This document shows, in pieces, positions 29,695 to 39,018 of a DNA stretch of 64,000 nt (positions are counted from its first letter, which is position 1; each line of letters starts with the position of its first letter). The translations under genes were made by a program, and so were the position numbers. Where the stretch lies: assembly GCF_000741705.1 (NCBI RefSeq), contig NZ_JGZI01000010.1, positions 186,001 to 250,000 of the forward strand. Direction: 5' to 3'. The notes under the pieces were generated by a model. That model was given only the letters and a program-made list of their open reading frames with translations. It was not told where the DNA came from and did not search any database. The stretch comes from Bifidobacterium psychraerophilum (GTDB lineage: Bacteria > Actinomycetota > Actinomycetes > Actinomycetales > Bifidobacteriaceae).

Positions 29695-31296
29695 ATGGCT
29701 ATTGAGGCACAGGGGCTGGAAATTCGTATTGGAGCCCGAGTGCTGCTCTCCCCTACCGATTTTCACGTCGCCAAAGGCGACCGCATCGGTCTGGTGGGTC
29801 GAAACGGAGCAGGGAAAACCACGCTGACGCGCGTCATCACCGGCGATATGCTGCCATCTGACGGCAAGGTGCGCGTCTCCGGGAAGCTCGGGTATCTGCC
29901 GCAGTCAACCCATGTGGCGGATCCTCACCAGACCGCGAGCGACCGCGTCATGAGCGCGAGGGATATCTCGTCCATCATCACCAGGATTCGCAAATCCGAA
30001 CAGGATATGATGAACCCCGATCCCGATGTGATGGAAAAGGCGATGGCCCGCTATGACAAGGCCCAGCAGGACTTCGAGAACGCAGGCGGTTATGCCGCGC
30101 AATCAGAGGCCATAAAAATGGGTGAGAGCCTCGGGCTCGATCAGGATGTGCTCAACCGGGAATTGGGTACGCTTTCCGGAGGGCAGCGTCGACGTGTCGA
30201 GCTGGCCAGAATCCTTTTCTCGGACGCGGACACGCTGATTCTCGATGAGCCCACCAACCACCTTGACGCCGATTCCATCGAATGGCTCAAGCATTACCTC
30301 AAGCGCTTCGAGGGCGGTTTCCTGGTCATCTCCCACTCCACGGAGCTTCTGGATGAGACCGTGAACAAGGTCTGGCATCTCGATGCCCAACGCGGTTCGA
30401 TCGATATGTACGCGCTGGGGTGGAAAGCATACCTTCGTCAGCGGGTGGTCGATGAGGAACGCCGCAGGCGTGAACGCGAGGTCGCCGAGAAGAAGGCCGA
30501 CCGTCTGATGAAGCAGGGTATTCGTCTGCACGCCAAAGCCACCAAGGCCGTGGCCGCCCAGAATATGATGCGCCGCGCGGAGCGACTGTTGGAGAACACG
30601 GAAGACGCCCAGCGCGCCGAGAAGGTTGCGGATCTCAGGTTCCCGGAACCGGCACCGTGCGGACGCACGCCGATTATGGCCAAGGACATCTCCAAGGCCT
30701 TCGGATCGAATATCGTATTCGCGGGCATCAATCTGGCGATCGACAAAGGGTCGCGCGTTGTGATCCTCGGATACAACGGCGCGGGAAAAACCACCACGCT
30801 GCGTTTGCTGGCCGGTATCGACAAACCCGACACCGGTGAGGTCGAATTCGGCCACGGTGCGAAAATCGGCTATTTCGCGCAGGAGCACGACACCCTGGAT
30901 AACCAGGTGAGTGTGTTGGAGAATCTGCAGCAGGTGGCACCTGATCTTGACAATACGCAGGCGCGTTCGATCCTCGGATCCTTCCTCTTCTCCGGCGATG
31001 ATGCGATGAAGCCGACCTCGGTGCTGTCCGGCGGTGAGAAGACCAGGCTCGCATTGGCCACTCTGGTGACCAGTCGCGCCAACGTGCTGCTGCTTGATGA
31101 GCCCACCAACAACCTTGATCCCGCCAGTCGTGATGAGATCCTCAAGGCCATATCGAAGTATGAGGGGGCGATCGTCCTGGTCACCCACGACGAGGGTGCG
31201 GTGCTTGCGTTGAACCCCGAGCGCGTGCTGCTGATGCCGGACGGTGACGAGGATCTTTGGAACGACGGCTATCTGGAGCTCGTCGCCGAAGAGTAA
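29695..31296 (+). CDS. ABC-F family ATP-binding protein
   Basis: A 533-residue cytosolic ABC-F protein: two ATPase modules and no membrane part. Module 1 has GRNGAGKT (35-42), LSGGQRRRVELA (about 160) and LDEPTNHLD; the charged linker (about 255-300, rich in Arg/Lys) is the ribosome-contacting arm; module 2 has GYNGAGKTT (about 360), LSGGEKTRLALA and LDEPTNNLD. Family members act on the ribosome, either in translation rescue/regulation or in antibiotic target protection; this form resembles housekeeping actinobacterial ABC-F proteins rather than Vga/Msr resistance types, but that is a judgement from overall sequence. It is followed after 114 bases by the NAD(P)HX repair gene. Confidence 0.9.
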   Translation: MAIEAQGLEIRIGARVLLSPTDFHVAKGDRIGLVGRNGAGKTTLTRVITGDMLPSDGKVRVSGKLGYLPQSTHVADPHQTASDRVMSARDISSIITRIRKSEQDMMNPDPDVMEKAMARYDKAQQDFENAGGYAAQSEAIKMGESLGLDQDVLNRELGTLSGGQRRRVELARILFSDADTLILDEPTNHLDADSIEWLKHYLKRFEGGFLVISHSTELLDETVNKVWHLDAQRGSIDMYALGWKAYLRQRVVDEERRRREREVAEKKADRLMKQGIRLHAKATKAVAAQNMMRRAERLLENTEDAQRAEKVADLRFPEPAPCGRTPIMAKDISKAFGSNIVFAGINLAIDKGSRVVILGYNGAGKTTTLRLLAGIDKPDTGEVEFGHGAKIGYFAQEHDTLDNQVSVLENLQQVAPDLDNTQARSILGSFLFSGDDAMKPTSVLSGGEKTRLALATLVTSRANVLLLDEPTNNLDPASRDEILKAISKYEGAIVLVTHDEGAVLALNPERVLLMPDGDEDLWNDGYLELVAEE

Positions 31297-31410
31297 CGGA
31301 CGGCGATGCCGCCAGGTGCGCGCATCGCCTCTTCCGAACGCGGAACAGATGCCCTCAGGGTACAGTGGAGCAATAGGGCCATTGTTTCCGCAAAGGAAGG
31401 GGATCCCGCC

Positions 31411-33366
31411 ATGGTGTCCTTGCTGTTTGACGATGATGCGCAGGCTTTGGAGGCCTTTCTCACCGAAGCCTTTTCGGAGCGATCCATTCGCGATCTTGAA
31501 GATCCGCTGCTGCACGAGGGCGTGCCGCTGATGCGTCAGGCCGCCTCCGCGGTCATACGCACCGCAGCTCTGATGATCGCGCATGCGGTCGGTCCGCTAT
31601 CCGAGAGCCGCGTCGTGGTGCTGGCGGGAGCCGGCAACAACGGTGCGGATGGCACATTCGCGGCCGCCGGACTCGCCTCAGCCGGTGCCCACACAACCCT
31701 CGTCGCCGTGGGGAAGACCCTTGATGATGAAGCACTCGTCGAACTCTCGAACAGCAATGCCTATATCGTGGCGCTGGACGAGCAGGCGCGCATACCCGGC
31801 GTCACCGCCCCCAGAAATGCGGAGGAGCGCTCGGCGCATATGGATGAGGCGATGGTCGAACTCGGCAAGGCCGATCTGATCATCGATGCCATGACGGGCA
31901 TCGGACTCAAGGGGGCCCTGAGAGGCATTCCCGCCGAGATAGCGGGTCTTATCGGCGAAACGGAGGGGCTGCCGGATCGTATCGCCTTCCCCCACGGCTC
32001 CCATATCGACGATTCCCGCATGGTTCTTGCCGTCGACACCCCTTCGGGGGTCGGTGTGGATGACGGCTCCCTACCGGGTCCGTATATTCCGGCGGATGTC
32101 ACCGTCTCCTTCGGCGCCTTGAAACCCTGCGCCCTGCTGCCTCCCTCCTCCTATGCCTGCGGTCAGTTGGTGCTGGTGGATTTCGATTTCGAAACCGAGC
32201 GATCCGCGCCCGTCGCGGAGGTGATGACCGCACGCAAAAGCGCGCAATCCATACGTCTGCCCAGAGTCAACGATTCCAAATACACCCGCTCGGTCCTCGG
32301 CCTGGTCACGGGCTCGCAGCGATACCCGGGGGCCGGTATGCTCTCGACGCTTGCCGGGGCCCGCTCCAATGTCGGAATGGTCAGGTACATCGGCCCCCCG
32401 CAGCTTCGTGACCGCATACTGCAGATATTGCCCGAAGCCGTATTCGAGTCAGGCAGGGTTCAGGCCTGGACGCTCGGATCCGGACTTCCCGTCGTCGATC
32501 CCGGTCAGGAGGTGGCTTCGGATGACGGACAGGCTTCTCGTATCGGCGAGATACTGAGCTCCTATGATGCGACGGGCTCCTCCCCCGATGCCATCTCGCA
32601 GGAGGGTTCTGGGCTGCCCCCGGTCGTGGTGGATACCGGTGCTTTGGATATCATGCCGGAACATGTGACATCCCTTGTGGTCATCACGCCGCATGCGGGT
32701 GAGTTGGCGCGCCTGTTGCAGGCCAGAGGCGAGGATGTGGATTCGGCGGCCATCGCCTCGGAACCTCTGCGATGGGCGACGAGGGCTTGGGAACTGACCG
32801 GAGCCACCGTGCTGTTGAAGGGTGCCATCACGGTGATTGTCGGCGACGATGGCTCAGGACTCCCCCGCGTGATCACCGTTGGTCGTGCGCCGGCATGGCT
32901 GTCGACCGCAGGTGCCGGCGACGTGTTGGCGGGAACGCTGGGCGCCGTGCTCGCGCAGAATGCCGATAATCTGATCGCGCATCCCGATCTGATGCCCGAT
33001 TATGTGGCCGCGGGCGCCTATGTGCATGCCCTGGCGGCGTCCCTGGCCAGTGAATCGGCACAGTTCGGGTGGTCGCTTCCCGTGCTCTACGACGGTGATG
33101 ATGTGCAATCCTTCAGTGAGGATCTCACCGGCCGTCTCACATCAGGCAGCGCATCCGATACGCCCTCGTTGGGACATCCGGTAACGGCAAGCGATGTGAT
33201 AGACGCATTGCCGAAAGCCTTCTCGCTGCTGGCGGGGTTGTACGACGACTCCCCTGAATCGGAGAAGCCGGACAGCGCGGACGACCGTCCCTCGCCCTTT
33301 TCATCCGACGGCGATGACGACGACGATGATGTGATCGATGACGGCGGCGTGGATAAGGAAGTATGA
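31411..33366 (+). CDS. nnr: Bifunctional NAD(P)H-hydrate epimerase / dehydratase
   Basis: A 651-residue fusion that repairs hydrated NAD(P)H. The N-terminal epimerase (YjeF_N) has GAGNNGADG at 73-81, DAMTGIGLKGALRG and AVDTPSGVG; the C-terminal ADP/ATP-dependent dehydratase (carbohydrate kinase fold) has GSQRYPGAGMLS, ITPHAGELARL near 426, LLKGAITVI and the catalytic GAGDVLAGTLGA near 500. The usual VLDADAL motif reads VVDTGAL here. The protein ends in an acidic tail, DDDDDDVIDDGG. It is longer than the usual 500-550, with extra sequence in both halves. ATG 31411 follows GGAAGGGG. The downstream gpmA gene begins 65 bases later. Confidence 0.92.
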   Translation: MVSLLFDDDAQALEAFLTEAFSERSIRDLEDPLLHEGVPLMRQAASAVIRTAALMIAHAVGPLSESRVVVLAGAGNNGADGTFAAAGLASAGAHTTLVAVGKTLDDEALVELSNSNAYIVALDEQARIPGVTAPRNAEERSAHMDEAMVELGKADLIIDAMTGIGLKGALRGIPAEIAGLIGETEGLPDRIAFPHGSHIDDSRMVLAVDTPSGVGVDDGSLPGPYIPADVTVSFGALKPCALLPPSSYACGQLVLVDFDFETERSAPVAEVMTARKSAQSIRLPRVNDSKYTRSVLGLVTGSQRYPGAGMLSTLAGARSNVGMVRYIGPPQLRDRILQILPEAVFESGRVQAWTLGSGLPVVDPGQEVASDDGQASRIGEILSSYDATGSSPDAISQEGSGLPPVVVDTGALDIMPEHVTSLVVITPHAGELARLLQARGEDVDSAAIASEPLRWATRAWELTGATVLLKGAITVIVGDDGSGLPRVITVGRAPAWLSTAGAGDVLAGTLGAVLAQNADNLIAHPDLMPDYVAAGAYVHALAASLASESAQFGWSLPVLYDGDDVQSFSEDLTGRLTSGSASDTPSLGHPVTASDVIDALPKAFSLLAGLYDDSPESEKPDSADDRPSPFSSDGDDDDDDVIDDGGVDKEV

Positions 33367-33431
33367 CCTCCGCAGTGCAGGGCGGCGACAGGACTAGGCT
33401 CATATCCACATGAGGTCACAAGGAGATGGCT

Positions 33432-34241
33432 ATGGAACAGCAGCACGGCAAGCTCATCATCATGCGGCATGGTGAAAGCATCTGGACCGATAAGACGGTG
33501 AATTGTTTTGCGGGCTGGGTGGATATACCTCTGACCGCCCATGGCGAGCAACAGGCCGCACACGCTGCGTCGCTGCTCGCCGCATCGGGGTTGAAGCCCG
33601 ATGCGCTCCTCACTTCGGTGTTGAGGAGATCCATTCACACAGCCGACATCGTTCTCGATGCCATCGACAGGCTGTGGATCCCCGTTGAACGCAGCTGGCG
33701 TCTCAACGAAAGGCATTACGGCGCTTTCCAAGGTCAGACCAGACCAGCCATGCGCGATCGCTATGGCGAGGAGCTCTTCAACACCTACAGGCGGTCCTTT
33801 GATGTGCGCCCTCCCGAGATCGAGGAGGACTCACCCTACTTTCAGGGTCTGGATCCCCGGTATTCGGCGATGTTCTCCGATGGTCTCGATGCCCTCGATC
33901 CCGCCGGCATCAGAAGCGAATGTCTCAAAGACGTCTGGATCCGGCTCCGTCCTCTCTGGGACGGCCGCGTGCTCCCGCTGCTCTCTTCGGGCAAAACCGT
34001 GCTGATCGTCACGCATGGTTCTGTTGTCAGATCGGTGGTGAAGGAACTGGAGCATGTCAGCGATGCGGATATCCGTTCCATCAACGTCCCGACAGGGGTT
34101 CCCATGATGTATGACTTTGCGGTCGGCGGCGATGGCAGGCCCGAGGTGCTGGGCAAGGGCATCTATCTCGACCCTGAAGCGGCGGCACGCGGCATAGCCG
34201 ACACCAACGCCCTGGGCTCGGCCGAGGCCCCCCGCAGTTGA
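33432..34241 (+). CDS. gpmA: 2,3-bisphosphoglycerate-dependent phosphoglycerate mutase
   Basis: A 269-residue histidine-phosphatase-fold mutase interconverting 3- and 2-phosphoglycerate. The phosphohistidine is His13 in MRHGES; Arg/His contacts appear in VLRRSIHTA; Glu93 in RLNERHYGAFQG; the second His (about 195) lies in THGSVVRS, where many family members have AHGNSLR; INVPTGVPMMYDF is typical of the mutase rather than of generic phosphatases. The ATG at 33432 is six bases after AAGGAG, while ATG 33426 touches that site. The final 20 residues are a non-conserved extension. Fits with pgk and tpiA in the window. Confidence 0.9.
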   Translation: MEQQHGKLIIMRHGESIWTDKTVNCFAGWVDIPLTAHGEQQAAHAASLLAASGLKPDALLTSVLRRSIHTADIVLDAIDRLWIPVERSWRLNERHYGAFQGQTRPAMRDRYGEELFNTYRRSFDVRPPEIEEDSPYFQGLDPRYSAMFSDGLDALDPAGIRSECLKDVWIRLRPLWDGRVLPLLSSGKTVLIVTHGSVVRSVVKELEHVSDADIRSINVPTGVPMMYDFAVGGDGRPEVLGKGIYLDPEAAARGIADTNALGSAEAPRS

Positions 34242-34272
34242 TCGCCGATCGGTCCGGCCGGGTCCGCGTCGG

Positions 34273-34287
34273 GTTGCTATAAGCAAC
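34273..34287. promoter_or_regulatory. Candidate LysR-type operator
   Basis: GTTGC-TATAA-GCAAC is a perfect inverted repeat with the spacing and symmetry of LysR-family sites, 36 bases before the LysR start. Autoregulation is inferred. Confidence 0.5.
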
Positions 34288-34322
34288 AGCTGTGTTCATG
34301 GCATCTGCTATAGATTTCATGT

Positions 34323-35246
34323 ATGACACTGCTGCAATTGAAGTACATCGTGAAAATCGTCGAATGCGGTTCGATGAACGAGGCTTCGCATGAGTTGTAT
34401 GTTTCCCAACCAGCACTGAGCTCTTCGGTCAAGGAACTGGAGAATGAGCTCGGCATCGAGATCTTCACCCGGTCATCCCAGGGCATCGCCCTTACCGTTG
34501 ACGGCGCGGAATTCCTCACCTACGCGAGACAGGTGCTCGACCAATCGGCGCTTCTCGAGGAGCGCTACAAGAACGCCAAACCGCGCAAGCAACTGTGCAG
34601 GGTCTCGACCCAGCATTACATGTTCGCGGTCGAAGCCTTCGTCGAGATGATCAGTTCCACCAAATCGGACGAGTACGAATTCACCATCCGTGAGACCCGT
34701 ACCAGGGACATCATCAATCAGGTGGCCAATATGCAGTCCGAGGTGGGTATCATCTACCTCTCGGATTTCAATAAGGACGTCATCGGCAAACTGCTGCGTG
34801 AGAAGCATCTGGAGTTCCATCCGCTTTTCCGGGCGGGCCTCCACGTCTTCCTTTCCAGGAACAATCCATTGGCATCGAAGAAGGTGCTGACCATGAAGGA
34901 TCTGGAACCCTATCCTTTCATCCAGTACGAGCAGGGCGACGAAGGAAGCTTCTACTTCGCCGAAGAGGCGGTGTGGCCGGAATACTCGCCCAAGCAGATC
35001 AATGTGACCGACCGGGCGACGATTCTGAACTTCATCGTCGGACTCAACGGCTATACGGTCTGCACCGGAATCGACAACGAGGATCTCAACACCGAGAAGA
35101 TCGTCACCGTCCCCCTGGATTCGGATGAGTCGATGCTCCTGGGGTGGATCACGAATGAACGCGCCAAAATCTCGACCGCCGCAGGCCTGTATCTGGAGAA
35201 ACTCAAGTCGGTCGTCGCGGATCACGGGTATTCGATCATCGATTGA
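34323..35246 (+). CDS. LysR family transcriptional regulator
   Basis: A 307-residue LysR-type regulator. The winged helix (MNEASHELYVSQPALSSSVKELE, residues 18-40 across the turn) is textbook; the effector domain from about residue 90 contains HYMFAVEAFVEMI and the hinge typical of the CysB/CmbR-like branch that senses sulfur metabolites, but the assignment to a regulon is uncertain. It is convergent with pyrE and follows gpmA by 81 bases. A perfect inverted repeat precedes it. Confidence 0.9.
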   Translation: MTLLQLKYIVKIVECGSMNEASHELYVSQPALSSSVKELENELGIEIFTRSSQGIALTVDGAEFLTYARQVLDQSALLEERYKNAKPRKQLCRVSTQHYMFAVEAFVEMISSTKSDEYEFTIRETRTRDIINQVANMQSEVGIIYLSDFNKDVIGKLLREKHLEFHPLFRAGLHVFLSRNNPLASKKVLTMKDLEPYPFIQYEQGDEGSFYFAEEAVWPEYSPKQINVTDRATILNFIVGLNGYTVCTGIDNEDLNTEKIVTVPLDSDESMLLGWITNERAKISTAAGLYLEKLKSVVADHGYSIID

Positions 35247-35285
35247 GCGCCCGTGATCGCTGAACGGCGATTCGGATCCTCGTTT

Positions 35286-36011
35286 TCAGACGGTATGCGA
35301 CCCGTAGCGTGCCAGATATTCCTCGGCGGCCTGCTGGATGTCCACGGACAGGAGGGCTGAACCGTCACCGTGCTGCATTTCGGCCGCCGCTTGGAAGATC
35401 TGCCTGACATTGACGATGCTGCGCACCGGGAAAGAGAATTCCCGTTCTATGGTCTGCACAGCCGAGGCTTCGCTCCCCTTCGACTGCTCCATGCGGTCCA
35501 CGGCCAGAACCAGGCCGACCACTTCGACATCGGCTTCGGCCTTGAGCTTCGGAATCGATTCCCGAACGGCCGTACCCGCCGTCATCACGTCATCGACCAT
35601 GATGACTTTCATGCCGTCACGCAAGGGCGTTCCCACGAATGAACCGCCGTCGCCGTGGTCTTTCTTCTCCTTGCGGTCAAAGGTGTAGCCGATCGGCATA
35701 TGGTGCGCGCTGGTGAGGGCTATCGCGGTGGAGACGGCCAGGGGAATGCCCTTGTATGCCGGGCCGAATACGGTTTCGACATCCTTCGGGAAGGTGCCCT
35801 CGCTGATCAGCCCTTCGATGACCGTCGCGTAGAACTCTCCGAGCAAAGCGATCTTGGCCCCGTCGTCAAAGGCCCCGGCATTGATGAAGTACGGCGATTG
35901 CCTGCCGGACTTCAACGTGAAATCCCCGAATTTCAGCGCCTCCGACTGCAACAGGAACTGTGTGAAACGATGTTGCAACGATGTCTGATGCTGCCCGTTA
36001 TCGGCTACCAT
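35286..36011 (-). CDS. pyrE: Orotate phosphoribosyltransferase
   Basis: A 241-residue enzyme joining orotate and PRPP to give orotidine-5-phosphate. The PRPP motif [17 protein letters not shown] is clear, as is the mobile loop [15 protein letters not shown] with its catalytic lysines and the N-terminal [18 protein letters not shown] 36011 overlaps the pyrD end by seven bases, so it is translated in step with pyrD. Last gene of the pyr operon. Confidence 0.96.
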   Translation of the reverse strand: MVADNGQHQTSLQHRFTQFLLQSEALKFGDFTLKSGRQSPYFINAGAFDDGAKIALLGEFYATVIEGLISEGTFPKDVETVFGPAYKGIPLAVSTAIALTSAHHMPIGYTFDRKEKKDHGDGGSFVGTPLRDGMKVIMVDDVMTAGTAVRESIPKLKAEADVEVVGLVLAVDRMEQSKGSEASAVQTIEREFSFPVRSIVNVRQIFQAAAEMQHGDGSALLSVDIQQAAEEYLARYGSHTV

Positions 36012-37030
36012 GCCATCCCCTTCTCAAGTTTCTCGGCAAGTTGTGGTCTGGAATCCAGTAAGGATTCAAGTTCATGGGCGACTCTGAGCGGCGCGACGGG
36101 ATCGAGCAGCGAAGCCGCCCCCACCTCCACCGCATTGGCTCCGGCATAGAGGAATTCCAGGGCATCCTCGCCCTTGCTGATGCCTCCGATGCCGATAATC
36201 GGTATGTTGGGCAGCGCCTGCCGCACTCTCCATACAAAGGACAGTGCGATCGGCAGTATGCAGGGACCTGAGACCCCTCCGGTGTTGTTCGCCAGGATGG
36301 GTTTCCCGGTGTTGATGTCCAGACGCATGCCGACCAGGGTATTGATCAGACTCAGGGCATCGGCACCCGCATCCACGCAGGCCTTCGCGATTTCGACGAT
36401 ATCGGTGACATTCGGAGAAAGCTTGACCACCATCGGCTTGTCGCTGATCGACCGCAACCTGCCGATGAGCCGGAACAGTGCCAAAGGGTCGGTCCCGACG
36501 GACATGCCGCCATGGGAGACGTTCGGGCAGCTCACGTTGATCTCGAGCATGTCGGCAGGACTGTCCGCAAGGCGCGCGACGACCTGGGCATAGTCGTCGT
36601 CGCTGTGACCGGCCACATTGGTCACCACCGTGGCGCCAAGGGCTTTGAGTTTGGGCAGCTCGTCGATCAGGTAATGCTCGACGCCGGGATTCTGCAATCC
36701 GACCGCATTCACCGTTCCGCACGGTGTTTCCGCCGTTCTCGGCGTGGGGTTGCCCTCCCAGGGAACCGGGGACACGCCTTTGGTGCTGATCGCGCCCATC
36801 GCGCTGACATCGTAGTAGCGTCCGCAGGCGGCCAGATTGAAGGTGCCCGATGCGGTGCCGACGGGATTCTTCCAACGGACCCCGGCCACGACGGTACCGT
36901 GCCTCCACCCGGTATGTGGCTCATCGGTGCCTGGTGTCTCCGCCCGCGGTGACCGTCCTTCTTCCCCGCTCGCTTCGCTCCGCATCCCCGTACCGGCAGG
37001 ATCCGTCTGCAAGGATTCCATCATCGTCAT
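36005..37030 (-). CDS. pyrD: Dihydroorotate dehydrogenase, class 1B catalytic subunit
   Basis: A 341-residue FMN enzyme oxidising dihydroorotate to orotate with NAD through PyrK. Catalytic Cys168 lies in NVSCPN, as in class 1 enzymes, and Lys84 in ISTKG; the FMN phosphate loop [14 protein letters not shown] and AVEVGAASL follow. ATG 37030 begins one base after the pyrK stop; the frame is open further upstream inside pyrK but that part lacks family similarity. Residues 1-40 are a variable extension. Adjacent pyrK supports the class 1B assignment. Confidence 0.95.
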   Translation of the reverse strand: MTMMESLQTDPAGTGMRSEASGEEGRSPRAETPGTDEPHTGWRHGTVVAGVRWKNPVGTASGTFNLAACGRYYDVSAMGAISTKGVSPVPWEGNPTPRTAETPCGTVNAVGLQNPGVEHYLIDELPKLKALGATVVTNVAGHSDDDYAQVVARLADSPADMLEINVSCPNVSHGGMSVGTDPLALFRLIGRLRSISDKPMVVKLSPNVTDIVEIAKACVDAGADALSLINTLVGMRLDINTGKPILANNTGGVSGPCILPIALSFVWRVRQALPNIPIIGIGGISKGEDALEFLYAGANAVEVGAASLLDPVAPLRVAHELESLLDSRPQLAEKLEKGMAW

Positions 37031-37031
37031 C

Positions 37032-37859
37032 TCACACCGCCCATCCAAGTTCATCCGCCGTGAAAACCGGACCGTCCATGCATACCTTTTTACGTCCTTC
37101 GACGGTGTCCTCGACACAGGCGACGCAACTGCCGAAACCGCATCCCATGCGTGCCTCCAGACTGAGCTGCGAGGGAATCGCATGAGCCGAAGCCCACTGC
37201 GCCACAGCCTTCATCATCGGATGCGGACCACATGACAGTATGATCGTCTCCCCGCTCTTGCCTTCACCGCATTCATCACCGTCAAGCCCTCCAAGGTGAC
37301 GGTTGAGCAGCGTGATGACATTGCCTTCAGACTCGTCGATGCTCCGCACTGCATCGCAGTATCGTGATGCTGTGGAATCCGCATAGCGGATGTCGCGATA
37401 CCCCAGCAAGGCCAGACTGTCCGCATCGGATCTCGCCATGAGCTGCTGGGCTGCGTACAGCAGAGGCGGTATGCCCAATCCGCCGCCGACAAGCACATAG
37501 CGTGCGGATCTGCTCATATCGAATCCCCTGCCCAAAGGACCGAGCACATCGATGCTGTCCCCCGCCCTCAGCCGGGAGAAATCGAGCGTCCCCGAACCGA
37601 CCACGGCGAAGATCAGCGTGATCGCATCTCCTTCCACGGCACTGACGCCGAAGGGACGTGGCATCATCCGGGTGGGATCATTCGTATAGAGGTTGATGAA
37701 CTGTCCGGCGGCGGCATGCCGGGCGACATACGCGTCCTCCAGCACCAGATGGGTGATGCCCGGAGCCAATTCCCGTACGGAGAGTATCTTGGCGCTGTGC
37801 CTCGGCATCAGGAACGCACCGCCGTCATCGGCATGCACATCATGACTTGCACTGTTCAT
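37032..37859 (-). CDS. pyrK: Dihydroorotate dehydrogenase electron transfer subunit
   Basis: A 275-residue FAD and 2Fe-2S protein that passes electrons from PyrD to NAD. It has the FAD motif RPFGVS, the NAD-binding VGGGLGIPPLLYAA, CGPHPMMKA, and the C-terminal cluster ligands in MGCGFGSCVACV and VCMDGPVF. I place the start at ATG 37859, which has AGGGGA five bases upstream; ATG 37928 (overlapping the pyrF end by 11 bases) is an in-frame alternative giving 298 residues. Between pyrF and pyrD in the operon. Confidence 0.92.
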   Translation of the reverse strand: MNSASHDVHADDGGAFLMPRHSAKILSVRELAPGITHLVLEDAYVARHAAAGQFINLYTNDPTRMMPRPFGVSAVEGDAITLIFAVVGSGTLDFSRLRAGDSIDVLGPLGRGFDMSRSARYVLVGGGLGIPPLLYAAQQLMARSDADSLALLGYRDIRYADSTASRYCDAVRSIDESEGNVITLLNRHLGGLDGDECGEGKSGETIILSCGPHPMMKAVAQWASAHAIPSQLSLEARMGCGFGSCVACVEDTVEGRKKVCMDGPVFTADELGWAV

Positions 37860-37917
37860 CGTCTTCCCCTGCCGTCTCTTCGCTCCGACTTCGCCATATT
37901 CACGGGTGTCCATCCGC

Positions 37918-38904
37918 TCATCGTGCATCCAATGCGGCGAGCAAGGTGTCGCGCATGGAGATGGCGGCGGCGCGTGCGCACTGTGAAACAGTGTCGCAGG
38001 CCTCCTCGACGCTCATATCCGGACTGTATCCTTCGCTGGTGCGCCATGCGCCGATGATTCCCCTGGATGAGTTGACCAATGCTCCTGATGCATGGTCGTC
38101 GAACATAGCGGCCACATCCTGGGCCGAACCGCCCTGGGCCCCATACCCCGGGATCAGGAAGAAGGTATGCGGCATGCGCGCACGCAGACTCCGCCCTGCC
38201 TGAGGATGCGTCGCACCGACCACCGCACCGAGACGGGAGTACCCGTGTTCGCCGATGCTCTCACGTCCCCATTCACTCACCAGATCGGCGACGCACTCGT
38301 AAACGGCCCGGCCGTCTTCGGTCTTCAGTTCCTGTATCTCACCGCTTGAAGGGTTGGAGGTACGGACCAGCACGAAGAGGTCGGTGTCGCTTGCCTCGGC
38401 AGCCTGGGCGAAGGGGGTGATGCCATCCGAACCCAGATAGGGGTTGACGGTGATCGCGTCCTCATGCCAAGGCGAGGACCCCCGACCGCCCGGAACGCCG
38501 CTGAGATGCGAGGCATAGGCGCTTGCCGTGGACCCTATATCGCCTCGTTTGATGTCGCCTATCACCGAGAAGCCCATCTCCTGGGCCAACGCGCAGCTAC
38601 GGATATACGCCCGCACGCCTTCCTGTCCGAGGGCCTCATACATCGCTATCTGAGGTTTCACGGCGGGGACGATTCCCTGCACGCCTTCCATCACGGCACG
38701 ATTGAAGCGGAGATATGCATCCGCGAGCGATCGTGCACGATCCGCGTCATCGCCGTCATCGACGTGAGCAGGCTGGGTGCCAGCGGTGTTCTGGTCCTTC
38801 CCGGGCGTTGGCATCAGCTGTGATGGGATCAGGGCGGGGGTCGGATCCAGTCCGACGACGCTCGGGTTGCCGCTGCGTGCTATCGCTTCGATCAGTTTGT
38901 CCAA
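37918..38904 (-). CDS. pyrF: Orotidine-5'-phosphate decarboxylase (type 2)
   Basis: A 328-residue decarboxylase producing UMP. The core motif is GDIKRGDIGSTA with catalytic Lys119; VVGLDPTP near the N-terminus and LIPGYGAQGG near the C-terminus match the longer type 2 family seen in actinobacteria. A spacer of about 25 residues (TPGKDQNTAGT...) lies near residue 35. The only reasonable start is TTG 38904, preceded by TAAGGCC. It follows pyrC by 114 bases, the largest gap in the operon. Confidence 0.94.
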   Translation of the reverse strand: MDKLIEAIARSGNPSVVGLDPTPALIPSQLMPTPGKDQNTAGTQPAHVDDGDDADRARSLADAYLRFNRAVMEGVQGIVPAVKPQIAMYEALGQEGVRAYIRSCALAQEMGFSVIGDIKRGDIGSTASAYASHLSGVPGGRGSSPWHEDAITVNPYLGSDGITPFAQAAEASDTDLFVLVRTSNPSSGEIQELKTEDGRAVYECVADLVSEWGRESIGEHGYSRLGAVVGATHPQAGRSLRARMPHTFFLIPGYGAQGGSAQDVAAMFDDHASGALVNSSRGIIGAWRTSEGYSPDMSVEEACDTVSQCARAAAISMRDTLLAALDAR

Positions 38905-39018
38905 GGCCTTATGCCGCCTTCCATATGTTCCTGTATCCGCGTATCAGGCGAAATCCCTTTCGGCCATGTTCCATGACCATATTGTTCAATGAGCTTTCAC
39001 GACGATGACTGATGACGA

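Noticed and set aside
30103-31584. Long minus-strand open frame (493 codons) opposite the ABC-F gene
   Set aside because: It mirrors a gene with full ABC-F motifs, has no ribosome site or recognisable domain, and its length follows from high GC codon bias.
33310-33356. GAT/GAC triplet repeats
   Set aside because: In frame within the acidic tail of the NAD(P)HX repair enzyme; not a separate repeat element.
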